A stretch of DNA of 64,000 nucleotides from Grammothele lineata (GCA_002150815.3 NDFF03000090.1:186001-250000), one strand, 5' to 3'. Positions 1 to 11,542 are shown, counted from the first letter of the stretch. Made by a program: numbers and translations. The notes: generated from the sequence alone by a model not told the origin.

Positions 1-677
1 CTCGTTGTAGGCATGTACCTGCGCGACGTGGGCGATGTGGTAGGCGTCGACGTGAAGAAGATGGACGGGGCGAAGCACTTCAGGATGCTCTGGCAGGTCG
101 TCCAGCGGCGCGAGCGCGAGTTCCACAAGGAGGAGCGGAAGCGGCGCCAGAAGGCGGAGGAGGCCCCGAACGAGTATGCGTGCGCGCGGGAGGGGTGCCC
201 GATACGCGCCGAGGGGCGCGGGGCGTTGAGGAGCTGTTCGGGGAGGTGTCCGCAGGATTTGAAGCCGAGCTACTGCAGCAAGGAGTGCCAAAAGCTGGTT
301 CGTCCGTCGAGTTCTTATGAACGACGCGTCTGATGTTCTCGTTTCAGGATTGGCCGAGGCATAAAACCATTTGTAAACCGATGCACCAGAAGAAACCCAA
401 GGTTCCCGACGTGGAGAAGGCTCGCGTCCTTTTCGAGCTCGGTCCTTCGCAGGACGGTGATCTGCCAGAGCTTGAGGATGACGACGAGTCTGACGCCGAG
501 GAGCCTGAAGAGGTCAGGATGAATCGCGGTCGGGTTATCGACCTTCCAGCACCCTGTGCTCCCGGCGGTTCCATCGAGGTCACCTCCAGCACACTGGACG
601 CTCAGTTCATGCGCGAGTTCCGGGACGCTTTCACGGATTTGGTACAAAACAAGGGGCAAGCGGCTGGACAGTCTTGA
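1..677 (+). CDS. MYND-type zinc-finger protein, 3' part (5' end outside window)
   Basis: Open from base 1, so the start lies to the left. Exons are <1..297 and 348..677, with a 50-bp GT..AG intron (298-347) inside the zinc finger. The finger has Cys pairs C-AREG-C, C-SGR-C and C-SKE-C before the intron, and DWPRHKTIC (the final His and Cys) after it. MYND fingers usually mediate protein-protein contacts, and no catalytic domain is visible. The tail is short and acidic (a DDDESDAEEPEE run), then ends at TGA 675-677. It belongs with the short-tailed type of this array, together with 5282-6457 and 22408-23568. Partner and pathway cannot be read from sequence. Confidence 0.85.
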
Positions 678-939
678 CGAGAGGTGCTCTACAGTGTGGG
701 TTTTTCAATACCGTACGAGATTGATTTAGCAGAGTGCTGATGCATATTTAACATAGATGTGCTTAAGTAAGATACAGCCCATATCCGAACTACAACACCG
801 ACTATTGAACTTCCCGGCAAGCCGTTGCGGCCTGACAAAATCCTCGTTCGTATATTGCGTCCCTCAGTGTACATTGATTGCTACTTTCATGATCATTTTT
901 CTTGCCTCTTGGTTGGCCTGAGCTCAGTCTCGCTATGTC

Positions 940-1889
940 TCACGCACAGACAGCGTCTTGCAGGTCGAGAGACATAAATTGCGACGTCAGGTTCTCCCCG
1001 CGAAGAGCATCTTCTTGCATCATTTCCTTCCTTCGATTTTCGAAGCAGACTGTCATGCATTTGACGGTTTTCGAATTCAGGGGTACCGTCGATGGTATAT
1101 GCTGCGTGGGTTGTGAGTCCTGAGTCCCAGCAAGCCAGCAGAACGTCTCACTCACGCTATCACAAGAACTCGTCGCTTTTCCCTTGCGCTCAAAGATCGC
1201 CTGCAAGAGCGGCTGCAGCCAGTCGTAGGGGCTCAAGTCCATCTCCAGCGCATCCGCCACGTCCACTAGAGTGAGCCCCACCGCGACCACGATCCTGCTT
1301 GTACACCTTCGCCGTGCTGCTTCGGCAGCTCGCGCGATGGCCTGGCAAAGGTACACAACAGGGTCGCCACCGTCTTGACTGGTGCGCTTGGACGTTGCGT
1401 GGGAGTATGCGACGTACGCGCCCAGCGCGAAGGCGCACGCCTCGAGGTCCCTGGGCCGGCCGGTGCGGTGCCAGGAAGGGCCGGGGCTGCACACCCACTC
1501 TACGACTGCGTCTGCGGAGGTCCTCGCGCTCGCGCTCCGGCCGAGGGCATCGTATTCATTCCCGAAAAAGCTGAGGGTCCTAGGGTAGGTGGGGCGGTGG
1601 TCAGTCCGAACGGCTAGTGAGTGTGGTATACGGTCATAGCGGACGCGGAGTGGCGGGTGGCGACTGACCGGGTGGCGTACTCGAGCCTCAGCATCCACCC
1701 TTCCCTGCTAGAAATGGCCAGCATCCGCAGGTTGTTTCGTATCTCCTCGTCCGTGATCGCGTTGAGGCGTGCGTGGCACTCCTGCACATGCTGGACGGGT
1801 TCTGGGAGCTGCGCTTCGGGAATAAAGCAGTCTCGCGTGATGTTGACGTACTGCGAGAATACTTCGTCGGACGTCTCGATCATGTGCAT
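940..1889 (-). CDS. Hypothetical protein, possible non-MYND relative of the array
   Basis: Model: complement(join(940..1579,1669..1889)), 286 aa. The ATG at 1889 opens MHMIETSDEVF. The intron uses a GTCAGT donor and a CCCTAG acceptor and splits an Arg codon in phase 2. A competing donor (GTATAC, ending at 1632) would put the next exon out of frame. No known domain is recognised. The N-terminal exon (about 74 aa, rich in charged residues and ending R-L-E-Y-A-T-R) resembles in length and in its split Arg codon the first exon of the MYND genes nearby and of the next gene. No CxxC motif is present. The second exon encodes an Ala-rich, probably helical segment. Function unknown; the downstream half of the model is less certain. 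Confidence 0.55.
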
Positions 1890-2181
1890 CGTTGCGAGCG
1901 GCGCGCGGGGGGTAGGGGAAGGCGAGGAGAGACGAAGACGTTGAGGGTGTTGTGGCGTAGGCTGCCCGACATGGCCAAACGAATATATAGCGGGATGATC
2001 GTCGTCCTTCCGCTTTGGCGCAAGGTCAAGGCCAATGCGGCTACATAGTTACGAGAACAAGGAACCATGTTATTAGCGCCGCTTACTCGTGCACGCGGGA
2101 ACGCGTATTGTAAGAAGTACACAAACGATATACGTGATTGTCTAACGATGGCTGCAGTTGACGCCACTGGCAGTCGCAGCT

Positions 2182-3089
2182 TCAGCAGAGTCGCTTCTGT
2201 CCGGTGCACAGCACGTGAAACATGATTTCCTCTACACGCTTGTAGATCATGTCCCTGTCCAAGTGGTTCATCTAAGATTCGCATCAGTACCCAAATTCCC
2301 GTTCTCGATTCTTACCTCACTCACTTTGGCCAGTGTTCCATCAGTAAACAACGATCTCGTCCAATCCAGCAGCGTGCAGCACCGGCACGGCTTCCAAACG
2401 CACACGCATTTGATTCGCATGAGATTGGAGTACCCGAGCAGCGCGAGTCCAGCGACAAACACCTGCGTAGAGAAGAACTTGCGCCAGACGAGGATGGTTG
2501 CTATCTGGACTGCGCTCCGGAGATGGCCCAGTGGCGTCCTGGGGAACAACTTGAACACTCCACCCCAGGTGCATGCGCGGAGCGAGCAGAACACGCCCAA
2601 GGAGAGCAGACAGTCGATCAGGTGAGTGTCTTTATTCGACGGTGGTAGGCCGCGGGTGATACGAAACACATGTGGTGCAAAGGGGTCGAGGGCTGTGAGT
2701 ACGGTGAGGATCCGGGCGCGGCCTTCGGGAAATCCAGCAACGGGGTTTCCGGCGGTCTCAAGGCCGCTAAAGTACCTATTAATCGAGTTAGGACATATCG
2801 ATAGCAGTAGAAGAGAGGACTGATGGACGAACCGGAGCGCCACTTCGGAGTGCGCCCCCCAATCTGCAGCATGCTGCCCCTCGCTCGCGATGATGCGCGC
2901 CTCGAGCTGGGCGGTGGGCACGATGGCAAGGGCTGCGCGACATAGCTGCTGTGAGTAGCGCTTCGCATCCACTGGAGAGCGTCTCTGCCTAACGAGATTG
3001 ATGAAGGTGGTCATGAAAATGTTGACGTATTCGTCGAATCCAGGAGGGTCGGTGCCAGGGGTTGCGACTACGACTGATGTGGCTTGCAT
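2182..3089 (-). CDS. Hypothetical protein, array-like exon structure, no zinc finger
   Basis: Model: complement(join(2182..2271,2316..2775,2833..3089)), 268 aa. Intron 1 (57 bp, with a CCTAACTC branch point and AATAG acceptor) splits an Arg codon in phase 2 after EVALR, just as in the MYND genes (ELALR, ELGLR). Intron 2 has a strong GAG/GTAAGA donor and CTTAG acceptor and leads to a final 30-codon exon (MNHLDRDMIYKRVEEIMFHV, then a short tail). Both introns keep frame. No Cys-rich finger is visible. A hydrophobic stretch near VFVAGLALLGY could be a helix. It is probably a diverged paralogue of the 940-1889 gene. Function unknown. Confidence 0.6.
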
Positions 3090-3405
3090 GGCGTTCGTGC
3101 TTAAACGGGGGGAAACGATAGAGGTGGACAGGTGCAAGAAAAGCGAAGGAGATGACGTCGCCTGATGCTGTGGCCGGCGGACTCGGGGGCGCATTGTGTC
3201 TACTTACCGCATTGTTCAGACGGCCTTTGGTGGTTTGCTCACCTGGTGGCGCAAAGTCAAATCAAGCGCCACGTGCAAACAACTCTAGCACCAAGGGTTT
3301 CCATAGATTATGCGGCCTGAGTATACTGCGGAGGTAGGTCGCGTAACAAGTTCGCTGCACGATCAAACATACGCAGAATTGGGAGAAGCGCCTGCGAACG
3401 GGGGG
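3090..3405. other. Intergenic, no gene seen
   Basis: Holds the 5' flank of the 2182-3089 gene and the 3' flank of the next minus-strand gene. No coding potential that I trust and no clear repeat. Confidence 0.5.
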
Positions 3406-4904
3406 TTACCGTTTTCGCTTGTATCTCGACCGTGTCGTGGCCGCACGCGCTGATACATTTCGACTCTTCAGTCTTCTCGTATCTATCTCCCAGCGCCACT
3501 GTTGAAACACCAGATATTGTCAATCGAGAGAGTTCGACGGTCGATACGCGATGCCTTACCTCATCAACCTCAGAATCGCTGTACGAATCTTCGCCCTCGG
3601 AGTCATTCTCGCCCTCGGAGTCAAGCTCATCTTCGGAGTCATTAGCCTGGTATTTCAGTCTCAAGCCATTCCAGGTCCGCCGGTATGCCCGTAGCATTGC
3701 GGGCGCGAGCATCCTTGATCGGATCCGGATGACCTCGCCTTCCGCGTATCGCGGGCGTGGATGAGGAAACTCGACGAAGAGCTCGCCTCGTGTGCGAGAA
3801 CGCCACATGTCCGAGACTTCATAGATGTGGCCGTCGTGGAATGAGTCGTTGTATGTGCCGACAGTCTCCCAGACTGGATCTCCGTCGTCAACCTGGATGG
3901 GGTCCACGGAGAGGCCACCCGTGCACACGGCACGATGAATGAACCAGTCCTGCGAAACGTCTTCGGCGTCAGTGGCGGTCAAGAAAGACGGATGCTCGAG
4001 CGCACCCTCCGCTGGCAGGATGAACTGCAGTAGTGCGGCTTGGTCAAGGGCGGGCAGCTGCCCCCGCACCTCCTAAGCGCACGTTTATTCATAGCACGAA
4101 TTTCGCACCCAGGCGCAGCGCACTTGTAGCAGTTCTCCCTGCCACGTATCTTCCCCTGGTATTCCGCCTCTTTACGAGCTTGCCACTTGCGATACTCGTC
4201 ATACGCGCGCCAAAGGTCGGGAAAGTCCCCAAAACGCGGGGTCTTACGAGCGTCGATTCGGTGGAGATGTTTGAACGTTTCCAGTGCCGCGGCGACGCGA
4301 AGGGCGATACGGGGTACGAAGTGTTGACGAGCGAGGTGGCTTGCACAGACGGCTGCGTTGAAGAGAAAGGCTCCTTCCATGGCCAAGTATGGCGAGCCCC
4401 CGTGGGTGTAATTGTGGTGAGCGTCGAAGAAAGCCCAGGCACACGCCGCCGCAGCGATATTTCGAATGGTGGGCGTGGCGTCATGAATGGGAGGGCTATT
4501 GACGCCTCTGGCGATAATTGAGGGCGTCTTAAGCCCGCTGAGGTCCTCGAGGATTTCCATCGCTTCACGGTGTCCTACGTCGGAGGGCGTCTCGCGGCTG
4601 AGGAGGCACCTAGCAGGACCGGGAGCAAGTCAATGAATCATCCAAGTCTTCCGAGGAAAAGTCGCAACCTAAGGCCTAGCTCCAGCATCAGTGGTCCGTC
4701 TCTGGCTTCCTTTGCACGAATGAGGTCTTCATATGAGCGCTTCTGCAGCCTTCGCAGCGTGTCATCGAACATGTCTAAGGGAATGTGGTCCCTATAGTCG
4801 TAGCAAGTCTCCTCTTTGAGGATAGCGAGGGCGCCAACCCGATCGAGTGTTTGCAAACTGCACTGGGGGACGTTCAGGGTGACATCGTTAAGGATTGGAG
4901 GCAT
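3406..4904 (-). CDS. MYND-type zinc-finger protein, long-tailed type
   Basis: Model: complement(join(3406..3498,3560..3949,4006..4609,4669..4904)), 440 aa; all phases close. Exon 1 (MPPILNDV..LMLELGLR) is 236 nt, the same length as in its closest relative at 20366-21842. Exon 2 carries a helical middle region and the first six finger cysteines (C-AAPG-C, C-GGS-C, C-SSS-C). Exon 3 opens with DWFIHRAVC, giving the final His-Cys, followed by a conserved C-terminal region (DDGDP, FPHPRPR, GEVIRIRS, LRAYR) and a highly acidic Asp/Glu/Ser tract. Exon 4 gives a short basic tail containing ATTRSRY. Role inferred only as a protein-interaction adaptor. If exon 3 were read through instead, the gene would stop at 3308 without the conserved tail. 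Confidence 0.85.
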
Positions 4905-5281
4905 GAGTTTGTCAGTTTCTGAAAGGGCCGCAGATAGAGAACGGCAGACTGCCTCCGATAGAACTAGATGTCGACGAAGAGCGAGATATCCAAGTTCCCT
5001 GAAGTCGCGTTCAACGTTGAACCAGTCGCCGCGCGGTGACCGGTGAATACCGACAAGCGTTTGGCGCTCAAAAGCGGCTTCTCGGCCCGAACAAGCCGCC
5101 CTCCAAAAGGGCATTCAGCCGCAAGCTGACGCAATCATCGTCTTTCTCCTTACTCTTCTGCTCTACTCACGGAGACCGTTGGGATCCCGGACCACTCCAA
5201 TGAAGACATAAAACCACATCACACCATTGGTCAACAGATAAAGGTATATTTGACTACAGTACACCAGCCTGAGGAACATCG
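4905..5281. other. Intergenic, no gene seen
   Basis: Upstream flank of the 3406-4904 gene and downstream flank of the 5282-6457 gene. No TATA-like box stands out and no ORF looks real. Confidence 0.5.
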
Positions 5282-6457
5282 TCACGCATTGCATTGCCTA
5301 CGGCAGTGGCATAAAGCCCCTGTTCCTTCTACAGGAGCTTCGTCGAGGGTTGTCTTGGACGATGAAGGTATAGCCCCCACGTCCACACCTGGTTCGCACA
5401 CAGCTTTGTGGTTAGGCCAATCCTGGAGGAATACTTAGCATCGGAGTTCGGGTTCGTTCCGTTTAGCGCCTCAGACTCACCCTGATCTGACATTGCTTGC
5501 TACAATAGCTCGGCTTGATCTCCTCAGGACACACACCCCCACACTTCTTAAAATTCCCGCCATTCAGGGTGGTATTTCCGCACGACTTGTCACCGCACCG
5601 ATATCTCTCTGGTTGCGCCGCGGTCTTCACCTTCTCCTGCGCGCGCTCCCACTCCTCCAGCACCCGCCACATGTCCTTGAACCTCCCAAACCGGCCCTGC
5701 GGCGCGCCCCGCGGGTCCGGCTCCCCGCACTTCTCCGCAATCTCGAGGATGTCCTGCGCGGCGCACACGACCGTCTCGCACCGCAGCCCGAGCTGCGCGG
5801 CCTGGTTCGCGTGCCCGGCATAGCGGAGGAGGTCCGTGTTGTTGCGGAACACCTTGCGCGTGATGGTCTGGGAGTCCGAAGGATATTGGCGCCTGAACAA
5901 GTGGCCGTGCGAGTGCGCAAGGAGGGCGTGGGCACGGGCGGCGAGCGGCGCGGAGGGGTTGCTCCGGCGGGTGCGGCTGTAGGGCAGGGGGTGCCGGCCG
6001 AGGGCTATTTGGAGGAGGGGGATCGCGACTGAGAACTGGCAGTGCTCGCCGGCGTCGTGGCAGGCTGTCATGAACCTGCGGCGGATGTGCGTGGGCATGG
6101 TGGTTCTGGCGTGCGGCTGGGATGTGCTTACCGGAGTGCGATCTCCAGGAGGGCGTCTGTGTTGCCCTCCTTAGCCACCTCCCACAGTTTTTCAAGTGGA
6201 TGATCAGCGATGTAGTGCGCGCATTCAGCGTGGTAGGCGATCCCGTCGAGATGCTCTGTGAAGTCGAAAAACGTCCCGAGCTTCGTTTCGAGGTACATGT
6301 CGATGCCTTCGATGAGTGGCGTGCCATCAGGGAGGGGGCGGTACTGCCCGCCGATTTCCTCTCCATCCTCGAATCCAGGCGTGTTGGACGCCCACGACTT
6401 GCAACAATTCGTACATGTCGGAACGTTGACCAGAGGTGGTGGGTCTCTGCAGCACAT
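5282..6457 (-). CDS. MYND-type zinc-finger protein, short-tailed type
   Basis: Model: complement(join(5282..5422,5481..6075,6132..6457)), 353 aa. The start at 6457 (MCCRDPPP) is chosen because the relative at 22408 begins at the matching place. The N-terminus has a small cysteine cluster (CTNC), possibly a second metal site. Exon 1 ends LLEIALR with a split Arg codon. Exon 2 covers a helical region with NPSAPLAARAHALL and the first six finger cysteines (C-GDKS-C, C-GGV-C, C-SKQ-C). Exon 3 supplies DWPNHKAVC and a short tail. Its closest relative in the window is 22408-23568. It sits between two long-tailed MYND genes on the same strand. Function unknown beyond likely protein binding. Confidence 0.85.
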
Positions 6458-7182
6458 TATGATCGATTGTGGGTAGTAGGAGCGCAGGATATGTAGGAGG
6501 CGGGAGCAAGGGTTTTCTGAACCACTTCCTGCCATTTATGCGTTTGCACCTTCGGGCCTCAAAGAGTTGCAGTGAGCCACACCGCATAAGCCACTCGCCG
6601 CGAAAGGGCTTGCGCGCAGTGGTCAAAGCGCGAATAGGCCACACCGGCGTAGCGTACATGCCGAGGCCGCCTCTCAGCGGCCCCTGCTAGCTTCCTTTGT
6701 GGTTCTCTTGGACCTCGACGGAGCCTTCCACAAATGCTCGTATTATCCTCTGCATTGGGCGGAAAACACTCCCTGCATGTGTCCGCGGGCTCTGTATCCG
6801 TATCCCACCCAGACACCCGGCCTCCACGTACGGATAGCATCGTACGCTCTTTCTTTTCACTGCAAGATATTTTTCAGAAGCTAACAAGGCTTGCATGTCA
6901 CAGAAGGTAAAGTGTGGCTGGTTCATAGAACGAGAGGCGATCGGCCGCGTCAGGGGCAGGGGCAACAGAGCATGTTGTGCCATGGCCGGTGAGAGTCCCG
7001 ACGCAGGAAATAGTGCCACAGCATGAAGCAGTACGGCTTTGTGCAACGAGATGTCGCGCACTAAGTACCGGTTGTGTGTCGTGCTAGAGAGGCTGCGAGG
7101 TTCATGTAACTCAGCCTCCGACTGTAGATGTGAGGAGAATCGCGTGCTAATATGAACCAGAAGGCATGTTCAAGACACGTAA
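6458..7182. other. Intergenic stretch without a supported gene
   Basis: About 725 bp between two MYND genes. Short open frames exist on both strands but lack splice or family support. I see no repeat or RNA gene. Confidence 0.5.
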
Positions 7183-8688
7183 CTAGTAAGTCGATCGCGT
7201 GGTCGCCGTATAAGTTCTTCGAGTCCTGAGCTTCCGAGCTTTCTTCTTTAGCTTCACAACATTATCGTTAGATTAAACCCCGGCGAACGACGATATATAA
7301 TCGTGAATGCTCACCTTTTCTCCTTTAGCCTCATCCTCATCGCTTGCCCGGTCTTCTTCATCCTCGTCCTTGAGAAAGTCGGAGTACATCGACGTCCCAT
7401 TCCAACAATTCCGGTACGACCGCAAAATCTCTGGAGCCAGAGTGCTCGACCGGACGCGGATAATTTCTCCCCCAGGATGGCGCGGGCGCGGGTGAGGGAA
7501 GTCGACGAAGAGCTCGGACGCGTTCCAGCGCCGCCACATCCGCCCCGGATCCCGCGACCCTATGTAGTCGCACATGTCGTACTCGTTTGGCCCGACGCGA
7601 TCCCCGTATTCCTGGATGTCTACCCAGTCTGGGTCCCCGTCGTCGTCTCGTATGATGTCACTGCCGGTAATGGGCCCGGCAGAGCACACCTCGCGGTGTA
7701 TGAACCAATGCTAGAAGCATCCCGCGCCGCGAACACGGTATGACGATGAGCACGGATAGCCATCACAGGAAGCAGCACCAAGGGAGACTTACGTCCCTCT
7801 GGCAACTCCTGCTGCAATAGTACGGCTTGTCGTCGTGGGGACAAGGATCCGCGCACGCGCGCAACGCGCCCTTGCGCGTCGCCTGCACCAAACACTCCAC
7901 CGCCGCGCACCTATAGCAGTTCTCCCTCCCCGCGAGCTTCGCGGCGCGCGCGGCCTCGCGGCGCCCCTGCCACGCGCGGTACTCGTCGTACGCGGCCCAC
8001 ATGTCCTCGAAGGCGGAGAACGGGGCGCGCGTGCGCGCGTGGACGCCGTGGTGTTGGAGGCCGTCGAGCCACGTCGCGACGCGCACGGCGATGGGGGGGA
8101 AGAAGCCGCGCGAGGCGAGGACGTCGGCGCGGTAGGCAGCGGTGGAGAGGTGGCGCTGCTCGAAGGGTGTGACGGGGTAGATGGGGTCGTCGTCCGCTTG
8201 GTCGCCGAAGTGCATGTCGAATGCGAACCAGGCGCAGGCGGCGATGGCGCGGTTCTGGAGGAGAGGAGTGCTGTTGCGGAAGACCGGGTGGTAGCGTCTG
8301 TTGGGGAGGCCTGTGAGGTCGTTGAGCAGAATGTAGGCGTCGTCCCAGTCAAAGGAGGGGTGCGATCCGCATCCCGATATCGTCCTGAGCGGAACAGTGT
8401 ATTCAACAAAGACGTCAAGATGCTCTGGCCAACATACCAGAGCGCCAATTCGAGCATGAGAGGACCGTCGCGTCCGTCCTTCTTCCTGTATTGTTTTAGG
8501 AGACGTTTATAGGAGTGCTGTTGAAGCATCCCCATGTTCTCACAGTAGAGCTCTTGGGTGGACGTAGGGGCACGATAGTCGTAGTAAATCTCTTCTTTGG
8601 CCATGACGAGCAAGTTGAGGTAGCCGTTGCCTATTTCAATCGCCTCGATAGGAAAATTGACTGCGACATCATGGATAATAGGCGACAT
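7183..8688 (-). CDS. MYND-type zinc-finger protein, long-tailed type
   Basis: Model: complement(join(7183..7251,7315..7710,7793..8384,8438..8688)), 435 aa. Start MSPIIHDV matches MAPLIHDV of the relative at 23969. Exon 1 ends LELALW, with the usually split Arg codon here a split Trp codon. Exon 2 contains the conserved FFPPIAVRVATWLDGL block and the finger (C-AAVE-C, C-ADP-C, C-SRS-C). Exon 3 (396 nt, the same length as in the relative) begins HWFIHREVC and includes DDDGDPDW, FPHPRPRHP and GEIIRVRSSTL. The final 23-codon exon encodes a basic tail ending ATTRSTY. The acceptor of the last intron (GTGAAG) is weak, but the conserved tail supports it. Confidence 0.85.
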
Positions 8689-9114
8689 CAGTGCTCTAGA
8701 ACACACGTGGTGTATATGATAGTAGATAGACCGAGGCTGCCGGTATAGACGGGACCGTTGACGACAATTGGCGATGGCGAGTATGTGGTCTCGCGATCCA
8801 GTTGAGACGGTCCGGGGAGAGGTGAAGAGAAGGTGAAAGTGAAGTTCCCGCGAGCTGCGGGCGGCCCGAGGCCCGTCGGCAGACTCTCAGTCTGCACGTG
8901 CGGAGTTCACCTCACACAGTCGAGGGCCGAGGCTACCGCGTCCCCTCCGGCCTGCTGCTTTGCTGTCTACCTACCACACACGACGACTTCGCATCCCCAT
9001 ATCACCCTCAGTGTACGCATCGCCCGAGCTTTGCTCCCGGATCTGTGAATATCGCCGCGACTGCCTCTCCGACACACCGCGACCGTACTCACCTTCGTGA
9101 CTCGGAGGCCTTCA
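8689..9114. promoter_or_regulatory. Shared divergent promoter region
   Basis: 426 bp between the start codons of the MYND gene (minus) and the YIH1-like gene (plus). It must hold both promoters. No TATA box is obvious. Confidence 0.4.
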
Positions 9115-10600
9115 ATGAGCACCCCACCGCCCGAGACGGTCGAGGACCTCATCGCCCAGCTCTCTGCGGACCCGGACCCTGCGCGCGAGGCCATCGCGTC
9201 CGAACTCGGCGGTGCGCGCCCCCTCCTCCCGGCGACTGTCCCACCCGATCTCTAATCCTCCGCCTCCCTCCTCAACCCACCTGCCCCATCGCCCTCGAAC
9301 CTGCCACGCAGTGCTACAGAGCATCTATGGGGACAACGCGGTGAAAATATGGACGCTTCCATCGCGGTCAAGAGCGGGGTCCCCGGAGGGCGGCCCTGCG
9401 CCCCAGCCTAACAGCACAGAACCCGGGACGATCCGCTACGAGGTCACGCTCACGTACGTCCTCTATCTCGCTCTTCTCTTCTTCTCCGTCCCCACCAATA
9501 TTTCCACATCACACGGACATCCTCAAGCATCGAAGTCCCCAACGCAGACGACGCAACCGACCCGCCCACCGCGACCGTGCTCGTCTCCCTCCCACCCACG
9601 TACCCCGCCTCCTCCCCACCGCAACTCCAGCTCCTCTCGCGGTACGTCGGTGCGCACGGCGTCGACGCCGCGCTCTTCGGCGCCGTGCTGCGCACGTACA
9701 TCTCCCGCGGCGCCGTCGAGTGGGCGCCCGGGGCGGAGTGCGTGTTCGATGGGTTGGAGTGGGTCAAGGAGCGCTGTGCGGTGTGGCTTGGGGAGCGTAT
9801 GAGCGAGCGCGCGGCGGGAGAGATCCTCAGGGAGGACGAGCGTGCACGCGATGAGGCAGGGGCTTCAGAAGGCGGACGCGGAGGCGAAGAGGGGCGAAGG
9901 AGGGAAGCACGCGAACCGGGCCCGCCAGCAGAGATGCCTGAAGGCATCGTCATCACGGAGGCGGAGCCCATCCAGGACCGCAAGAGCGCGTTTGTCGGCC
10001 GCGCGTGCAAGATCACAGATCCCTCGCAGGTGCGCGTCCCAGCCGGACGGCGAGTTGGGGAAACTGAAGCTGACAGGCTCTTGCGCGCGCGCGCTCTCCG
10101 TGCAGGTGCCGCTCATCCTCGCACATCTCGTGTCAGACCGGCGCATCGCGCGCGCGGCGCACCCCATCATCAACGCCTGGCGATGTCGCGTCGGCTCAGT
10201 GCTGCACCAAGGTACGTGCGTCCGCTGCAGGCCACATACCCGTCCCTACGCGGTGCTGAGGCCCAATTCGAGACAACGACGATGACGGCGAGACGGCCGC
10301 GGGCGGGCGGCTCGCGCACCTCCTCCAGATCCTCGTACGTTTCCCCTCCCTCACGCCCTCTCCTCCCCTCCCTCTCTCTCACTTGTCGCTCACGGCGGGC
10401 GTATACAGGAAGTCGAGAACGTCCTCGTCATCGTCACCCGCTACTTCGGGGGGATCCACCTCGGCCCCGACAGGTTCAAGCACATCAACCAGGCCGCACG
10501 CAACGCGCTCGAACTTGGAGGCTTTCTGGACGCGCCCGACGACACGCATGGGGGGCGACGGCAGGGGAAGGGTAAGGGTGGCGGAGGCGGGAAGAGGTGA
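9115..10600 (+). CDS. YIH1: IMPACT/Yih1-type Gcn2 inhibitor homologue
   Basis: Model: join(9115..9211,9312..9453,9528..10029,10106..10211,10273..10334,10409..10600), 366 aa. The N-terminal half fits an RWD domain (SIYGDNAV and LPPTYPASSPPQL, with the typical YPxxxPP turn). A charged Glu/Arg linker follows. The C-terminal half is the IMPACT domain, with DRKSAFVGRA, HPIINAWR, VTRYFGGIHLG and a final basic Gly/Lys tail. In yeast and mammals this family binds Gcn1 and restrains the eIF2-alpha kinase Gcn2, linking amino-acid starvation to translation; that role is inferred by family. The last exon falls in a Gly/Lys-rich low-complexity stretch. Confidence 0.92.
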
Positions 10601-11065
10601 GATTCGAATCGGGACTCGGAAGGAGGGGACGATCGCTCGATGAGTTTGGGGGTGCGGCCCGGCAGAAGGTTGTCCCCGTTTGGATGGGATCGCGCCGGGC
10701 CATTTTCCGCTCGTCCAATTGCGCGATTACGAAGTGGAACGCAAATAAATGTCAGTCTATCGCAGAGCGCGCGCATGAGGAAGGGCAGCTGGATGTGGAC
10801 TGCGATTTTACGGTGCTCAAGCGGGTGCTACATCAGGGATCTCGTGCGAGTAAAGTACATTACTGTCTCGGGATAGGATACCGGTCTAAGCGTAGAAGGT
10901 GAAATCGTCCTCTCCGGTCAAGTAAAGGCGAACGGGCGAATGATGCGAGATAGAAGGAATATGCGGGGCTACGGGGATACAATAGACATGCTGAGAAAGG
11001 GGAAGGGGAAGGGGCAGGGAAAGGGGGCATCGCTCGGGGTCTAAGGTCCTCGAATCGACTGCATC
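10601..11065. other. Tail-to-tail intergenic region
   Basis: Lies between the 3' ends of the YIH1-like gene and the small secreted peptide gene. A purine-rich G/A tract (about 10990-11030) is the only visible feature. Confidence 0.5.
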
Positions 11066-11369
11066 TTAGTTCGCAGTGGGCGCCGCCGCGCGGGCGCGGT
11101 AGACGGCAGACTGACGCTTCACGAGCGGGGTGGGCTCGGCGTCGCCACGAGCGCGGTACACGCTGGAGGAGAGCATCGTCAGCTCCGTGCGCCGTTGAAG
11201 GGGAATAGGAGGTATAGAGGGGGACTTACGCGGACTGACGCTTGACGCGGTCGCCGACGGCGCTGGGCGCGCGGGGGTTGTACTGCTTGAGCTGCTTGAC
11301 GGGCGTCGACGCCGCGAGGAGCGCGAGCGCGAGGACGGTGACGAAGAAGAGCGCGAGGCGGGCCTGCAT
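11066..11369 (-). CDS. Small secreted repeat peptide precursor with KR sites (KEP-like)
   Basis: Model: complement(join(11066..11162,11230..11369)), 78 aa. It starts MQARLALFFVTVLALALL, a clear signal peptide with probable cleavage near residue 21. After a short leader come two copies of VKRQSAVYRAR (residues 42-52 and 61-71), separated by GDAEPTPL. Each holds a Lys-Arg pair of the kind cut by the Golgi protease Kex2. Predicted products begin QSAVYRAR. The intron (GTAAGT donor, CTCCAG acceptor) falls inside the first repeat. This layout matches the fungal KEP class (Kex2-processed repeat proteins), which includes pheromones, Rep1-type surface peptides and dikaritin precursors. The product is unknown. 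A mating pheromone of basidiomycete type is unlikely because there is no C-terminal CaaX box. Confidence 0.75.
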
Positions 11370-11535
11370 CTTGGGCGAGTGGGAGAGAGGAAGAAGAAGA
11401 AGAAGCCGGAGCTGGTTTAGGTGGATGTAGAGTAGTAGAGGAGGAGCTGCGGACGCCGCGGGCTTGGGTCGTAGGAGTCGAGAGAGGATGAGACTCGAGA
11501 GCGGTGCTGGTTTGAGAGCGGTGGACCGGGAGATG

Positions 11536-11542
11536 TTATATA
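11536..11542 (-). promoter_or_regulatory. TATA-like box of the secreted peptide gene
   Basis: TATATAA on the minus strand, about 170 bp before the ATG at 11369, at a plausible position for a core promoter with a 100-bp-class leader. It suggests a regulated or strongly expressed gene. Confidence 0.45.

Noticed and set aside
2158..2625. Plus-strand frame ending in a CAG/GTGAGTG donor-like site
   Set aside because: The minus strand gives a three-exon gene with matching phases and shared architecture with neighbours; the plus-strand frame has no family features.
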